DNA from: Alphaproteobacteria bacterium GWC2_42_16
GTDB lineage: Bacteria; Pseudomonadota; Alphaproteobacteria; UBA9655
Reading direction: 5' to 3'
DNA length: 32,768 nt
Assembly (NCBI GenBank): GCA_001767835.1
Contig: MEMA01000009.1
Location: 1 to 32,768, forward strand
In this document: positions 24,069-32,720 of the stretch, in pieces
Numbering within the stretch: the first letter of the stretch is position 1
Layout: each line of letters starts with the position of its first letter
Notes under the pieces: model-generated
The model's input: only the letters and a program-made list of their open reading frames with translations
The model's database searches: none
Told to the model about the DNA's origin: nothing
Program-made: the position numbers and the translations under genes

Positions 24069-25567
24069 GATACCTGTCCTTCTAAAAAGGATTTAAACTG
24101 GGCTGCTTCCTCGAGAATGCGAGCTGTGCGGAAGAGCACATTCTCATCAAAAGCGGGCCCTATTAACTGTAATCCCAAAGGAAGCCCTTCGCTAGACAGT
24201 CCCGCTGGCAGTGAAATCCCAGGAAGCCCTGCTAAGTTTGCAGGCACTGTTAAAACGTCATTTAAATACATGACAACAGGATCCGTTGGTTTTTCATCCA
24301 AGGCAAAAGCAGCTGAAGGCGTTGTGGGCGTTAAAATGACATCTACCTTTTGAAAGGCTAACTCAAAATCTTGGGTGATTAAGCGGCGCACTTTTTGAGC
24401 TTTTAGATAATAAGCATCATAATACCCTGCGGACAGGACATAAGTTCCGATCATAATACGACGTCGGACTTCTTCCCCAAAGCCCTCACTGCGGGTATTT
24501 TCATAAAGCTCATCCAATGTCTTCCCTGGCACACGCAACCCATAACGCACCCCATCATAGCGTGCCAAATTTGAAGACGCCTCCGCCGGCGCTAAGACAT
24601 AATAGGTAGGAAGACTATATTTCGTATGCGGAAGGCTGATGTCCACAATTTCAGCTCCCGCTTCTTTGAGCCATGTTTTTCCACGCTCCCAGAGTTTCAT
24701 AATGTCTTCAGACATGCCTTCAAGGCGATACTCCTTAGGAATACCAACTCTAAGGCCCCCTACCCCCAAATCGAGAGCCTTTTCAAAGTTGGGAACCTCA
24801 ACCTGTGCTGAGGTTGAATCCTTAAGGTCGTGGCCCGCCATAACTTTGAGCATAAGCGCTGCATCGCGCACATCGCGGGTCAATGGACCTGCTTGATCGA
24901 GGGAGGACGCAAAGGCCACGATTCCCCATCGGGAACAGCGCCCATAGGTAGGCTTGAGGCCCACAACGCCACTAAAAGACGCGGGTTGGCGAATGGAGCC
25001 ACCTGTATCTGTCCCGGTCCCTGCGAGAGCAAGACCCCCAGCCACAGCCGCCGCTGTGCCTCCTGAAGAGCCCCCGGGCGTCAAATCTTTCCCATCCTTA
25101 CGCTTCCAAGGATTTACCACGTTTCCAAAGTAGCTGGTGATATTAGCTGAGCCCATGGCAAACTCATCCATATTGGTTTTTCCAAGAATGACACTGCCGG
25201 CTACCTTTAAGTTCTCACTCACCGTGGATTCATAGGGAGGCGTAAAACCTTCTAGAATATGGGAGCCTGCTGTTGTTTGAACATCCTTAGTACAAAAGAG
25301 ATCCTTTATAGCTAAAGGGATCCCTTCCAGAGGACGCCCCTCACCCTTGGCGAGCCGGGCGTCACTTTCTTTGGCTTGATCAAGAGCTTGCTCACGGGTT
25401 TCGAGGATATAGGCGTTCAAATGACGGTGTTGCTCCATGGAGTTAAGATAAGCTTTTGTAAGCTCCACAGCAGAAAACTTTTTCTCTTCAAGACCATGCC
25501 TAGCCTCAGCAAGGGTCAAATGAAGGAGATTATTTTTAAACACAGCCTTTTCAGCACGATTTGTCAT
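24065..25567 (-). CDS. gatA: Aspartyl/glutamyl-tRNA amidotransferase subunit A
   Basis: 500 aa, an amidase-signature enzyme. The Ser-cisSer-Lys triad is present: Lys88 (IPLAIKDLF), Ser167 in [17 protein letters not shown] and Ser191 in [32 protein letters not shown] is the typical GatA segment. It hydrolyses Gln and sends ammonia through the channel to GatB. The gap to the gatC stop is 5 bp, and the end overlaps gatB by 4 bp, as expected for a coupled operon making equimolar subunits. Confidence 0.97.
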   Translation of the reverse strand: MTNRAEKAVFKNNLLHLTLAEARHGLEEKKFSAVELTKAYLNSMEQHRHLNAYILETREQALDQAKESDARLAKGEGRPLEGIPLAIKDLFCTKDVQTTAGSHILEGFTPPYESTVSENLKVAGSVILGKTNMDEFAMGSANITSYFGNVVNPWKRKDGKDLTPGGSSGGTAAAVAGGLALAGTGTDTGGSIRQPASFSGVVGLKPTYGRCSRWGIVAFASSLDQAGPLTRDVRDAALMLKVMAGHDLKDSTSAQVEVPNFEKALDLGVGGLRVGIPKEYRLEGMSEDIMKLWERGKTWLKEAGAEIVDISLPHTKYSLPTYYVLAPAEASSNLARYDGVRYGLRVPGKTLDELYENTRSEGFGEEVRRRIMIGTYVLSAGYYDAYYLKAQKVRRLITQDFELAFQKVDVILTPTTPSAAFALDEKPTDPVVMYLNDVLTVPANLAGLPGISLPAGLSSEGLPLGLQLIGPAFDENVLFRTARILEEAAQFKSFLEGQVS

Positions 25568-25572
25568 TTTAT

Positions 25573-25860
25573 TTATTCCACCACCTTAGGGACAACGAAC
25601 ATATTACACGCGATATCAGGCGCATTCTTAAGGATTTTATCGACCATATTTTCTGCTGTAACCACGTCTTTTCGCATAGGCATAGATGTGATATTCACTC
25701 CAGCCATGGGCTCAACGCCCGACGTTTCCACTTCATTTAATTGGTCAATAAAATGGAGAATATGATTTAAATCTTCTTGCGTCGGTTTGATGCGCTCTTC
25801 CGGTAACTTAAGGCGTGCCAGGCGTGCAATTCGTTTGACCGTATTGTGATCCAATGACAT
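25573..25860 (-). CDS. gatC: Aspartyl/glutamyl-tRNA amidotransferase subunit C
   Basis: 95 aa from ATG 25860. An ATG two codons earlier (25866) abuts the GGAGG at 25867-25871, so the inner start, spaced 6 nt, is favoured. [39 protein letters not shown] and [20 protein letters not shown] match the GatC helix-loop pattern, and FVVPKVVE is the usual C-terminus. GatC stabilises the GatA-GatB interface. First gene of the minus-strand operon. Confidence 0.95.
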   Translation of the reverse strand: MSLDHNTVKRIARLARLKLPEERIKPTQEDLNHILHFIDQLNEVETSGVEPMAGVNITSMPMRKDVVTAENMVDKILKNAPDIACNMFVVPKVVE

Positions 25861-26015
25861 AGTCATCCTCCAGGAATAAATATTAATAGTTATTCATAAT
25901 AGGTTTTTATGGGAAGGGTAAGGGGAAAAATCACATAATGATTGAAAATCCAGTTCTATTCCCGAAGGAAATTGTGTATATATTTTTTCAATAATAAATA
26001 AAAACAGGGTCTTCC

Positions 26016-28388
26016 ATGAAAAACAAAATTGCCCACTTACTTCTTGCTAGTATGGTGATGCTGTCTCCTTTAATGGTTCCAAAAACACAGGCTACGGAGG
26101 CTACGTGGACTGGCGCTGGTCTGGGTACCGACTGGGATACCGTTACTAACTGGACCCCTAACGTTGTACCGACAAACATTGCGACATTCCCCGGCACCGT
26201 CGTAGAGACAACAGTTGTTACTATTGGAAATAGTTCTATTGAGCAAATTCAGTTTACTTCAGGAGCAACTGCAAATCAATTTAGCCTTAATGTTAACGTG
26301 GGAAGTACGCTTAATATGAATGGCGCTGGAATAACCAACAACACTGGCCTAGCGCAATTTTTTACTGCCAATGGAACTGTTAATTTTAATAATGTGACAA
26401 CGGCAGGCACGAATACGCAAATTACAATTAATAACACAGGAACCTTAAAATTTAATGATACCTCTTCTATTGGAAGTTTAACCATAACTCAGAACGACGG
26501 CAGTCTTGTTTTTAATCAAACGAGCAATACCGGTTATACCAGGAATATTGCCGGCGCAGGGACAGTTACAAAATCAAACACGGGAACACTCACTCTGAGT
26601 GGAACCAGCATCTACTTGGGAAATACGAGTATCGATGATGGAGCTCTTATCAACAACGGGAATATACAAAATTCACCCGTTATTGTGAGTTCAAGAGGAA
26701 CCTATGGGGGAGTTGGAAGTTCAGGACCTCTTGTTAATAACGGAACCGTTTCGCCTGGGGGGTCTGAGGGGTCAATTGGAACTTTGACCGTGAATGGCAA
26801 TTATATTCAAGGAGCAAGTGGAAGTTTAAATATAGAAATAGCCGAAGGAGGCGTATTGGACTTGCTCCAGATCACAGGCATTGCAACGCTTGCGGGAACG
26901 TTAAATATTTCAGCTATTGGAAACATCCTTAGTTCTATGAGTACTTATACGTTTTTAACGGCAGCAGGTGGTTTTGGTGGAACTAACTTTACAACTTTTA
27001 ATCTTCCTGCAGGGTTAAAGTTTGTAATCAGCCCTCTCACCAATTCTATAGAGCTTATAACACAAGGGACAAATTTTGCTTCCCTTAGTTCAACGGGAAA
27101 TGCGGGGATCATAGCTCAATATATCGATGCTATTGTTGCTAATGGCACGGCAAGTGCAGATTTAAATACTGCTCTTACAGCCTTAAGCAATGCAGCGGAA
27201 GAAGGAACGACTGCCCTTGCAAACGCCCTCAACCAAATCAGTCCCGCTCCCTATCGTGAAATAGGGACTCTCGCTTTCGAACAAACAAATTCTGTGAGAC
27301 AATCAGCTGCAGCACAGCAACAACACATTTTTGACAATGTGGTGATGAATAGATTGTCTATGGACAATGTTCCCTCTCAGCAACTGAGCAGCTTTAAATA
27401 TCTCCTTAAGGATCGGATGCTAAGAGCTGGAACTCCGCCCCTCAATTTTGTCCCCCAAAACACACGGGCATCTAAAAAGGGCGCGGGAAAGTTTGGGGCC
27501 TTCTCTCTTACTGAAGGGACTTTGCCGGTTCGGAAGAGTGTTCAAGTTGGCAATTCAAGTGTTTGGGTTGAACCTTATGGCCAATCTCAGCGTAAAACCA
27601 ATTCTTCACCCCTCGTAGGAACAAAAGCCAATACCTTTGGAACAACAATTGGAGGAGACACCCTTGTAGCTCCAAACACATACCTCGGCGTTCTTGGATC
27701 TATCATGAATTCGCACTTTGATTGGAAGCAAAATCGAGGACACGGAGACATTACGGGCTATTACGGAGGTCTCTATGGCCTTTGGCTAAGCAAGACGGGA
27801 GCTTATATTGATGGGCAAGTCATCCTTGGCGGAACCCATAATAAATCGCGACGGAATATCAATTTTCAAACCATTAATCGGAAAGCGCGAGAGCATCACA
27901 ATGGCCTTTCAGCCACAACAGATGTTGAAATGGGATATCTTTGGGAACATGACAATACACTGGTTCAGCCCTTCTTTAACTTTGAGTACGTCGCAGCCCA
28001 CGAAAATTCCTTTCGGGAAAAGGGGGCTGGGAGCTTAAATATCCACAGGGGTAAAAAAACATCACACTTTTCCCGTACTGAGTTAGGCCCCATTGTTTCT
28101 CACTTTTTCTGCGTTGGAGAGACCCTTGTTTATCCCGCCCTTAAGCTCTCATGGGTTCAAAAGCGCCCCTTAGGCAACAAGGGTAAAAAAGTAACTTTCA
28201 ATTTTACAGATCAAGCCTTTGGAACGACAGTTAATGGAGACAATCGGATAAGAAACCTGTTCAGCCCAGGCTTATCCATAACCGGCCAATTTAAAAATGG
28301 TGTTTACATTATGGGCAATGTGAATGCTGAAACGGGAAGTGGCGAAAGGTTAGGACAAGTTATGTTTAATGTGGGGTATAATTTTTAA
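26016..28388 (+). CDS. Autotransporter (type Va) with beta-helix passenger and C-terminal barrel
   Basis: 790 aa. Signal peptide MKNKIAHLLLASMVMLSPLM with cleavage near TQA at residue 27. WTGAGLGTDWDTVTNW and the Asn/Thr/Gly-rich strands with GTVTKSNTGTLTLSGTSIY and VSPGGSEGSIGTLTVNGNYIQG are autotransporter-associated beta-strand repeats, forming a beta-helix to about residue 350. A linker with SPAPYREIGTLAFEQTNSVR leads to the autotransporter barrel (about 500-790), with VWVEPYGQ, GGLYGLWLSKTGAYIDGQ and the terminal FNVGYNF ending in Phe, as needed for BAM-dependent insertion. The passenger is probably surface displayed; its ligand is unknown and no protease or lipase motif is seen. It starts 155 bp after gatC, divergently, and 12 bp separate its stop from the next gene. 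Confidence 0.9.
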   Translation: MKNKIAHLLLASMVMLSPLMVPKTQATEATWTGAGLGTDWDTVTNWTPNVVPTNIATFPGTVVETTVVTIGNSSIEQIQFTSGATANQFSLNVNVGSTLNMNGAGITNNTGLAQFFTANGTVNFNNVTTAGTNTQITINNTGTLKFNDTSSIGSLTITQNDGSLVFNQTSNTGYTRNIAGAGTVTKSNTGTLTLSGTSIYLGNTSIDDGALINNGNIQNSPVIVSSRGTYGGVGSSGPLVNNGTVSPGGSEGSIGTLTVNGNYIQGASGSLNIEIAEGGVLDLLQITGIATLAGTLNISAIGNILSSMSTYTFLTAAGGFGGTNFTTFNLPAGLKFVISPLTNSIELITQGTNFASLSSTGNAGIIAQYIDAIVANGTASADLNTALTALSNAAEEGTTALANALNQISPAPYREIGTLAFEQTNSVRQSAAAQQQHIFDNVVMNRLSMDNVPSQQLSSFKYLLKDRMLRAGTPPLNFVPQNTRASKKGAGKFGAFSLTEGTLPVRKSVQVGNSSVWVEPYGQSQRKTNSSPLVGTKANTFGTTIGGDTLVAPNTYLGVLGSIMNSHFDWKQNRGHGDITGYYGGLYGLWLSKTGAYIDGQVILGGTHNKSRRNINFQTINRKAREHHNGLSATTDVEMGYLWEHDNTLVQPFFNFEYVAAHENSFREKGAGSLNIHRGKKTSHFSRTELGPIVSHFFCVGETLVYPALKLSWVQKRPLGNKGKKVTFNFTDQAFGTTVNGDNRIRNLFSPGLSITGQFKNGVYIMGNVNAETGSGERLGQVMFNVGYNF

Positions 28389-28400
28389 AGCCAATGAATC

Positions 28401-30353
28401 ATGGATAAGCCCCTGTGGATACCCAGCCCCACTCAAATTGAAGAAGCAAACTTAACTGATTTCCTGGGATGGGTGAATCAATACTTTGGTTTAACCCTCA
28501 AGACCTATGAAGACCTTCATAAATGGTCCGTAAGCTGTACGCGTGATTTTTGGTGCTCTGTTTGGGATTTCTGTGGTTTGATGACATCCACCGAAGGAAA
28601 GAGAGATTTAAAGCTCCCTCAAGGTATTTTCAAACCCCGTTTCTTTGAGGATGCTCGCCTGAACTATGCCGAAAATCTGCTCCGTCCGCGGCCCCCTGAA
28701 CAAGATGCCCTCGTCTTTTGGGGAGAGGATAAGGTCAAGCGAAAGTTGACCTATGGAGAACTTTATAAAGAAGTTGCTTGTCTTGCAGCCGCTCTGAAAT
28801 CTTTAGGTGTTCAACAAGGCGACCATGTGGCTGGCTATGTCCCCAACACGCCAGAAGCCATCAAAGCTATGTTAGCCACCGCGTCCTTAGGGGCTGTGTG
28901 GTCATCGTGCTCACCTGATTTTGGTGTCAGCGGTGTTTTGGACCGTTTTGGCCAAACCAAGCCAAAAATCCTCTTCATGGCAGATCGGTACTATTACAAT
29001 GGTAAGTGTTTTGACTCTTTCGTAAAGCTTCCGAATCTTTGTAAAGCCCTTTCCAGCCTTGAGCAGGTGATTGTGTTTTCCTATGAGGGGAAACCATTGA
29101 GCCTCCCTCCTCAAGAGGGAGTTAGTACCTGGGAGGAAATAACAAAGCCTTTTCAAGGCACCAAAGAAATTAACTTCGTCCAAGCGCCCTTCAACCATCC
29201 CCTCTTTATTCTTTACACCTCAGGGACTACAGGTGTTCCCAAATGCATTGTACATGGGGTGGGGGGAACGCTCCTCCAACACCTAAAAGAACACCAGCTT
29301 CATTCAGATATAAAACCCGGCGATCGTGTCTTTTATTTCACCAGCTGTGGTTGGATGATGTGGAATTGGCTTGCTTCAAGCCTCGCTTCCCGAGCCACCT
29401 TGATGCTTTATGACGGCTCCCCTGCAGGCGACATTTTATGGCAATACGCGCATCAGGAAAAAATCACCCACTTTGGCATCTCAGCCAAATACATTGATGG
29501 GCTTCAAAAGGCCAACATTCGTCCAAAAGACCGCTTTGATCTCTCAAGCCTACGCATTATCCTTTCTACAGGTTCACCCCTTGCTCCTGAAGGGTTTGAC
29601 TATGTTTATGAAACAATTAGCTCAAACATCTGTCTTGCCTCCATTTCTGGCGGGTCTGATATCGTCTCTTGCTTTGCTTTAGGATGCCCTATTTTGCCTG
29701 TATGGCGAGGGGAACTGCAAGTGCCAGGCCTTGGCATGGATGTCCACGTTTTTGACGAAGCGGGCAAAAGTGTGGTTGGCCAAAATGGTGAGCTTATCTG
29801 CGCTTCCCCTTTCCCATCCATGCCTCTTTATTTTTGGGGAGATGAGGGCTTTAAAAAATACCACGAAACCTATTTTGAAAAGTATCCCAATGTATGGAGC
29901 CACGGTGATTATGCAGAGAAAACCTCGCATGGCAGCTTTGTGATTCATGGAAGGTCTGATGCAGTCTTAAACCCAGGTGGTGTGCGCATTGGCACAGCTG
30001 AAATCTATCGCCAAGTGGAGCAAATCCCAGAAGTTTTGGAAAGCCTTGCAGTGGGACAAGAATGGCGGGGCGATGTGCGCGTTATTTTATTTGTGAATCT
30101 TCAGGAAGGCGTGACGTTATCAGAAGCTTTAAAGGCTCAAATCAAACAGCAAATTCGCCTTAATGCGAGCCCGCGCCATGTTCCAGCAAAGATTATTGCT
30201 GTTCAAAGCATCCCCCGTACCCTAAGTGGGAAGATGGTTGAGCTCGCTGTACGGGAGGTGATTCATGGAAGAGAGGTCAAAAACTTTGCGGCTATTGCCA
30301 ATCCTGAAGCTCTTAATCAGTTTAAAAATCTAAAGGAACTTCAGAAGGAATAA
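28401..30353 (+). CDS. Acetoacetate-CoA ligase (acetoacetyl-CoA synthetase)
   Basis: 650 aa, normal for this enzyme (about 640-670). The N-terminal ACAS-like part (FWCSVWDFCGL, FFEDARLNYAENLLRP) and the AMP-binding motif ILYTSGTTGVPKCIVHG (about residues 268-286) are clear. YFTSCGWMMWNWLASSLAS, GGSDIVSCF and HGRSDAVLNPGGVRIGTAEIYRQVE belong to the acetoacetyl-CoA synthetase subgroup. Lys611 in RTLSGKMVELAVR is the adenylation Lys. It activates acetoacetate with ATP and CoA, allowing ketone bodies or polyhydroxybutyrate breakdown products to enter central metabolism. ATG is 12 bp after the autotransporter stop without a strong ribosome-binding site; the functional link between the two genes is not obvious. 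Confidence 0.95.
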   Translation: MDKPLWIPSPTQIEEANLTDFLGWVNQYFGLTLKTYEDLHKWSVSCTRDFWCSVWDFCGLMTSTEGKRDLKLPQGIFKPRFFEDARLNYAENLLRPRPPEQDALVFWGEDKVKRKLTYGELYKEVACLAAALKSLGVQQGDHVAGYVPNTPEAIKAMLATASLGAVWSSCSPDFGVSGVLDRFGQTKPKILFMADRYYYNGKCFDSFVKLPNLCKALSSLEQVIVFSYEGKPLSLPPQEGVSTWEEITKPFQGTKEINFVQAPFNHPLFILYTSGTTGVPKCIVHGVGGTLLQHLKEHQLHSDIKPGDRVFYFTSCGWMMWNWLASSLASRATLMLYDGSPAGDILWQYAHQEKITHFGISAKYIDGLQKANIRPKDRFDLSSLRIILSTGSPLAPEGFDYVYETISSNICLASISGGSDIVSCFALGCPILPVWRGELQVPGLGMDVHVFDEAGKSVVGQNGELICASPFPSMPLYFWGDEGFKKYHETYFEKYPNVWSHGDYAEKTSHGSFVIHGRSDAVLNPGGVRIGTAEIYRQVEQIPEVLESLAVGQEWRGDVRVILFVNLQEGVTLSEALKAQIKQQIRLNASPRHVPAKIIAVQSIPRTLSGKMVELAVREVIHGREVKNFAAIANPEALNQFKNLKELQKE

Positions 30354-30471
30354 ACGTGCGGAGCACTCCTCTAAAAGGACCGCGCATCTTTATTTGGAAC
30401 CATTCTCGTAGCTCGGAGCGCTCTCTAGTACACTGACTGCTTAGTTTGGTCTATTGCCAACATGCTAAGTG

Positions 30472-30505
30472 TGGATTGCTTCTTCGCTTCGCTCATCGCA
30501 ATGAC
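30472..30505 (-). repeat. REP-like repeat copy 5 (inverted)
   Basis: Reverse complement CGTCATTGCGATGAGCGAAG...GAAGAAGCAATCCA. Pairs with copy 6, 34 bp away, in outward orientation. Located in the 258-bp gene-free stretch 30354-30611, which holds otherwise only an imperfect hairpin after the ligase gene. Confidence 0.75.
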
Positions 30506-30539
30506 GAGAACGGAGAGAAGCAAGAACATATCACACAGT

Positions 30540-30581
30540 CGTCAATTGCGACCGCGAGCGTAGCGAGTGGGAAGCAATCCA
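30540..30581 (+). repeat. REP-like repeat copy 6 (direct)
   Basis: CGTCAATTGCGACCGCGAGC...GTGGGAAGCAATCCA. It shares its distinct core with copy 2 at 22116, 8.4 kb away. Confidence 0.75.
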
Positions 30582-30611
30582 TTCTTTTTCACATTAGACA
30601 AACCTAAAAAG

Positions 30612-31412
30612 TTACTGTACTAGATCTACTTTTCGTACGAATAAGATTTTAAATGCACCAGAAAAATATACATCTTTTGCTTTCTCTACAAAGCCTGCCA
30701 AACGAAAAGCGTCGACCAAAGAATCTTCATTAGGATCACAGAAGGCTATCACTTGATAGGGAAGCGTTGATTCAGAACCTGAAGGGCTTTCTTCAGGAAG
30801 GAGAGAGCAACCCTCTTCTGCAAAATGACAAATGAGTCCATACCCAACCTGAATACACTGGGCTTTCTTCTTAGTATCAAGAGTTGGATCTAGCACAGGA
30901 AGCAAATGCGCTAATCCCCGGCTCTCAATTCTACGAAGATTAGATTCTTCAAAGCCTTTTTCTTTGTCTTTCTTTTCCAAAATCTCCAACTCAACCCACA
31001 AACGATACAATTTTTGTGGATAATCCGGATTTGATTCCCATCTCTTTCGTTGGTCTTCTGTAGCGAAGGTTGAGCGACGCCCTAAATGGAGAAACCCAAG
31101 GAGTTTTTCACTATCTGAACCTTCGGTAATTTCAGAAACACGGTAAAGGTGATAAGGAATCCCCGCCATTTGCCTCTCCAAATTATGGGAGAAAAAGTAT
31201 TTTCGAAGTAAACCTTCTTGTGAAAGATAACCATCCATAAGAACACTTAGAAAAGCTTCATACTTTTCAAAATCTTCTTTCCCTGTAGAGCGTATATGAA
31301 ACACCGGCTTTTTTTCAGAATCTTCACTTTCGTTTTCTTGATTCATCGCCTCTAGAGGCAAGGAAAACGAGAGGAAATATAAAAGGAGGATCAAAAATTT
31401 AAAATAAGACAT
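30612..31412 (-). CDS. Exported protein resembling a GNAT acetyltransferase
   Basis: 266 aa. Signal peptide MSYFKFLILLLYFLSFSLPL with cleavage after LEA (about residue 22), then a short acidic stretch. From residue 36 it looks like a GNAT fold: VFHIRSTGKEDFEKYEAFLS (strand 1 and helix 1), KLLGFLHLGRRSTF (middle strands), and CDPNEDSLVDAFRLAGFVEKAKD, the usual end of GNAT proteins. The acetyl-CoA loop Q/RxxGxG/A is not clearly present (nearest is IQVGYGL), so binding of acetyl-CoA is doubtful. GNAT enzymes work where acetyl-CoA is found, which makes a signal peptide odd and suggests release into a host or loss of function. The ATG has AAAGGG upstream. The first 30 bp of the coding region and 48 bp of its leader are duplicated at 32691-32768. 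Confidence 0.55.
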   Translation of the reverse strand: MSYFKFLILLLYFLSFSLPLEAMNQENESEDSEKKPVFHIRSTGKEDFEKYEAFLSVLMDGYLSQEGLLRKYFFSHNLERQMAGIPYHLYRVSEITEGSDSEKLLGFLHLGRRSTFATEDQRKRWESNPDYPQKLYRLWVELEILEKKDKEKGFEESNLRRIESRGLAHLLPVLDPTLDTKKKAQCIQVGYGLICHFAEEGCSLLPEESPSGSESTLPYQVIAFCDPNEDSLVDAFRLAGFVEKAKDVYFSGAFKILFVRKVDLVQ

Positions 31413-31460
31413 GCGCCCCTAACCCTTTGATTTTGCATGATATAAAGACATTGAACACAA
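31383..31460. repeat. 78-bp perfect direct repeat, left copy
   Basis: Identical base for base to 32691-32768. It covers the first 30 bp of the exported GNAT-like gene and the region upstream of it. The right copy is cut only by the window end, so the repeat may be longer. Confidence 0.97.
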
Positions 31461-31542
31461 GTCAATATATCAAACCTCAACTTAATAAAATTTTACCTAT
31501 TTTTCATATTATTTCGTAATACCCCTCATGCAATAATTCTGA

Positions 31543-31571
31543 TTGTCAGTGCCCCGCTCAGAGCCTATGTA
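31543..31571 (+). promoter_or_regulatory. Possible sigma-70 promoter of the lipase gene
   Basis: TTGTCA (one mismatch to TTGACA) and TATGTA, spaced 17 bp, end 32 bp before the start codon. The -10 box is poor, so this is tentative. Confidence 0.3.
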
Positions 31572-31603
31572 CTAGTAGTAACTTTTATTTTATTGGTGTT
31601 TAT

Positions 31604-32620
31604 ATGAATTTGTTTCGTTTATTAATTATTTCAACAGCCCTCGCTTCTACGAGTGCCTATGCTGAGCTTGATGTTCTGCAGAGGTCTGTTATAGATGATG
31701 GTCCTTCAAAGGGAATGTCAGTTCTCAAAAACAGAGCTCCAAGCATAAAAAAGGCTGCACAAGCTTCTTCTGCTGCTTACAATGACCACAAACTTGTAAA
31801 AAGGCAATCTCAATCCCCTATTAGAGATCAAGAAGGCTTTGAAGCCCGCGAGAAACTTATTGATTCTGGATCTACCGTTGCAAGCTTCCATGCTCAAATC
31901 GCTCCAAGGAAAACTGCTCCCGCAGGCATCGTTTCTTATAGGGAAGAAGCTGGAAAAGCCCAACTCACTGTTGCTTTTCATGGAAGTGAAGCCGTCGAAG
32001 ATTTTACACAAGCCAATTTCCTTTTCCGCAAGGTGAAAAATCCAGAACTTGGAATTGAAGGCGGCATTCATAAAGGATTCAACAATCGCTACATGCAGAG
32101 CCGCGAAGCTATGCACGATCTTATTCGAGCAACGCTTGACGATCATAACAAATCTGCTGCGGATGTCGAATTTGTTGTGACGGGGCATAGTTTAGGAGGC
32201 GCTTTGGCAACTTTGGCTGCAGCTGACCTTAAGAAGAATTTTTCTGGTGCTGATAATCTTAAATTAGTAACCTTCTCTTCTCCCCGAGTTGTAAGTCATG
32301 ATGGAGCTCAATCAATTGAAGATAGCATCGGGAAAGATCGTATTATTCGTGTCTGGCGTGATGGAGACATCGTTCCTTCTATCCTTTTAGGTATTTTTGG
32401 TTTCAAACATGTTGGCCACTCCGTTAAGCTTGAGTCAAAAACTGGGGGCCACCTGTCTTTACGCAACCATGGCCTCTCAAGCATTGTGGAAGAAGCAACC
32501 AGCGCTGCAACAATTAAACCGCTTCCTCATGAGGGCTACAAGACTTGGTTAAAGCGTAAAATAACAAGTATTCCTAGAGCCATTAAGACAACTTTTACAA
32601 AACTCTTTAAAAGAGTCTAA
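31604..32620 (+). CDS. Exported class 3 lipase-family protein
   Basis: 338 aa. Signal peptide MNLFRLLIISTALASTSAYA with cleavage before ELD. The alpha/beta hydrolase of the fungal-lipase (class 3) type is seen from about residue 105: LTVAFHGSEAVEDF supplies the oxyanion-loop region, VVTGHSLGGALATLAA the nucleophile elbow with Ser196, LVTFSSPRVVSHDG the next strand, and WRDGDIVP the acid (Asp255). Candidate catalytic His residues are H283 or H289. The C-terminus is basic (KTWLKRKITSIPRAIKTTFT and KLFKRV), which could bind membranes. Such lipases cleave acyl esters of glycerides or phospholipids; in an intracellular bacterium a role on host membranes is plausible but inferred. A strong terminator follows. 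The gene lies between two perfect 78-bp direct repeats. Confidence 0.87.
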   Translation: MNLFRLLIISTALASTSAYAELDVLQRSVIDDGPSKGMSVLKNRAPSIKKAAQASSAAYNDHKLVKRQSQSPIRDQEGFEAREKLIDSGSTVASFHAQIAPRKTAPAGIVSYREEAGKAQLTVAFHGSEAVEDFTQANFLFRKVKNPELGIEGGIHKGFNNRYMQSREAMHDLIRATLDDHNKSAADVEFVVTGHSLGGALATLAAADLKKNFSGADNLKLVTFSSPRVVSHDGAQSIEDSIGKDRIIRVWRDGDIVPSILLGIFGFKHVGHSVKLESKTGGHLSLRNHGLSSIVEEATSAATIKPLPHEGYKTWLKRKITSIPRAIKTTFTKLFKRV

Positions 32621-32649
32621 AACGGGTTTTTAAAGTTCCTCCCTAAAAA

Positions 32650-32674
32650 GCCACACAATCCGTGTGGCTTTTTT
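32650..32674 (+). terminator. Rho-independent terminator of the lipase gene
   Basis: Stem GCCACAC/GTGTGGC with loop AATCC, followed by T6 and preceded by A5, 30 bp after the lipase stop. The flanking A/T runs make it likely to work in both directions. Confidence 0.92.
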
Positions 32675-32675
32675 A

Positions 32676-32720
32676 TTATGAAAGAATTATAAGGAGGATC
32701 AAAAATTTAAAATAAGACAT
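32676..32720 (-). pseudogene. Truncated copy of the signal-peptide start of the exported GNAT-like gene
   Basis: The right copy of the 78-bp repeat recreates the ATG (32720) and ten codons (MSYFKFLILL) of the gene at 31412, then leaves homology and stops after IILS. It is a 14-codon fragment created by the duplication, not a functional gene, though its upstream region could still drive transcription toward the terminator. Confidence 0.8.

Noticed and set aside
30357-30395. Possible terminator after the acetoacetyl-CoA synthetase gene (GTGCGG ... CCGCGCAT then TCTTTATTT)
   Set aside because: The stem needs bulges and the T run is interrupted, so it is only a weak candidate.
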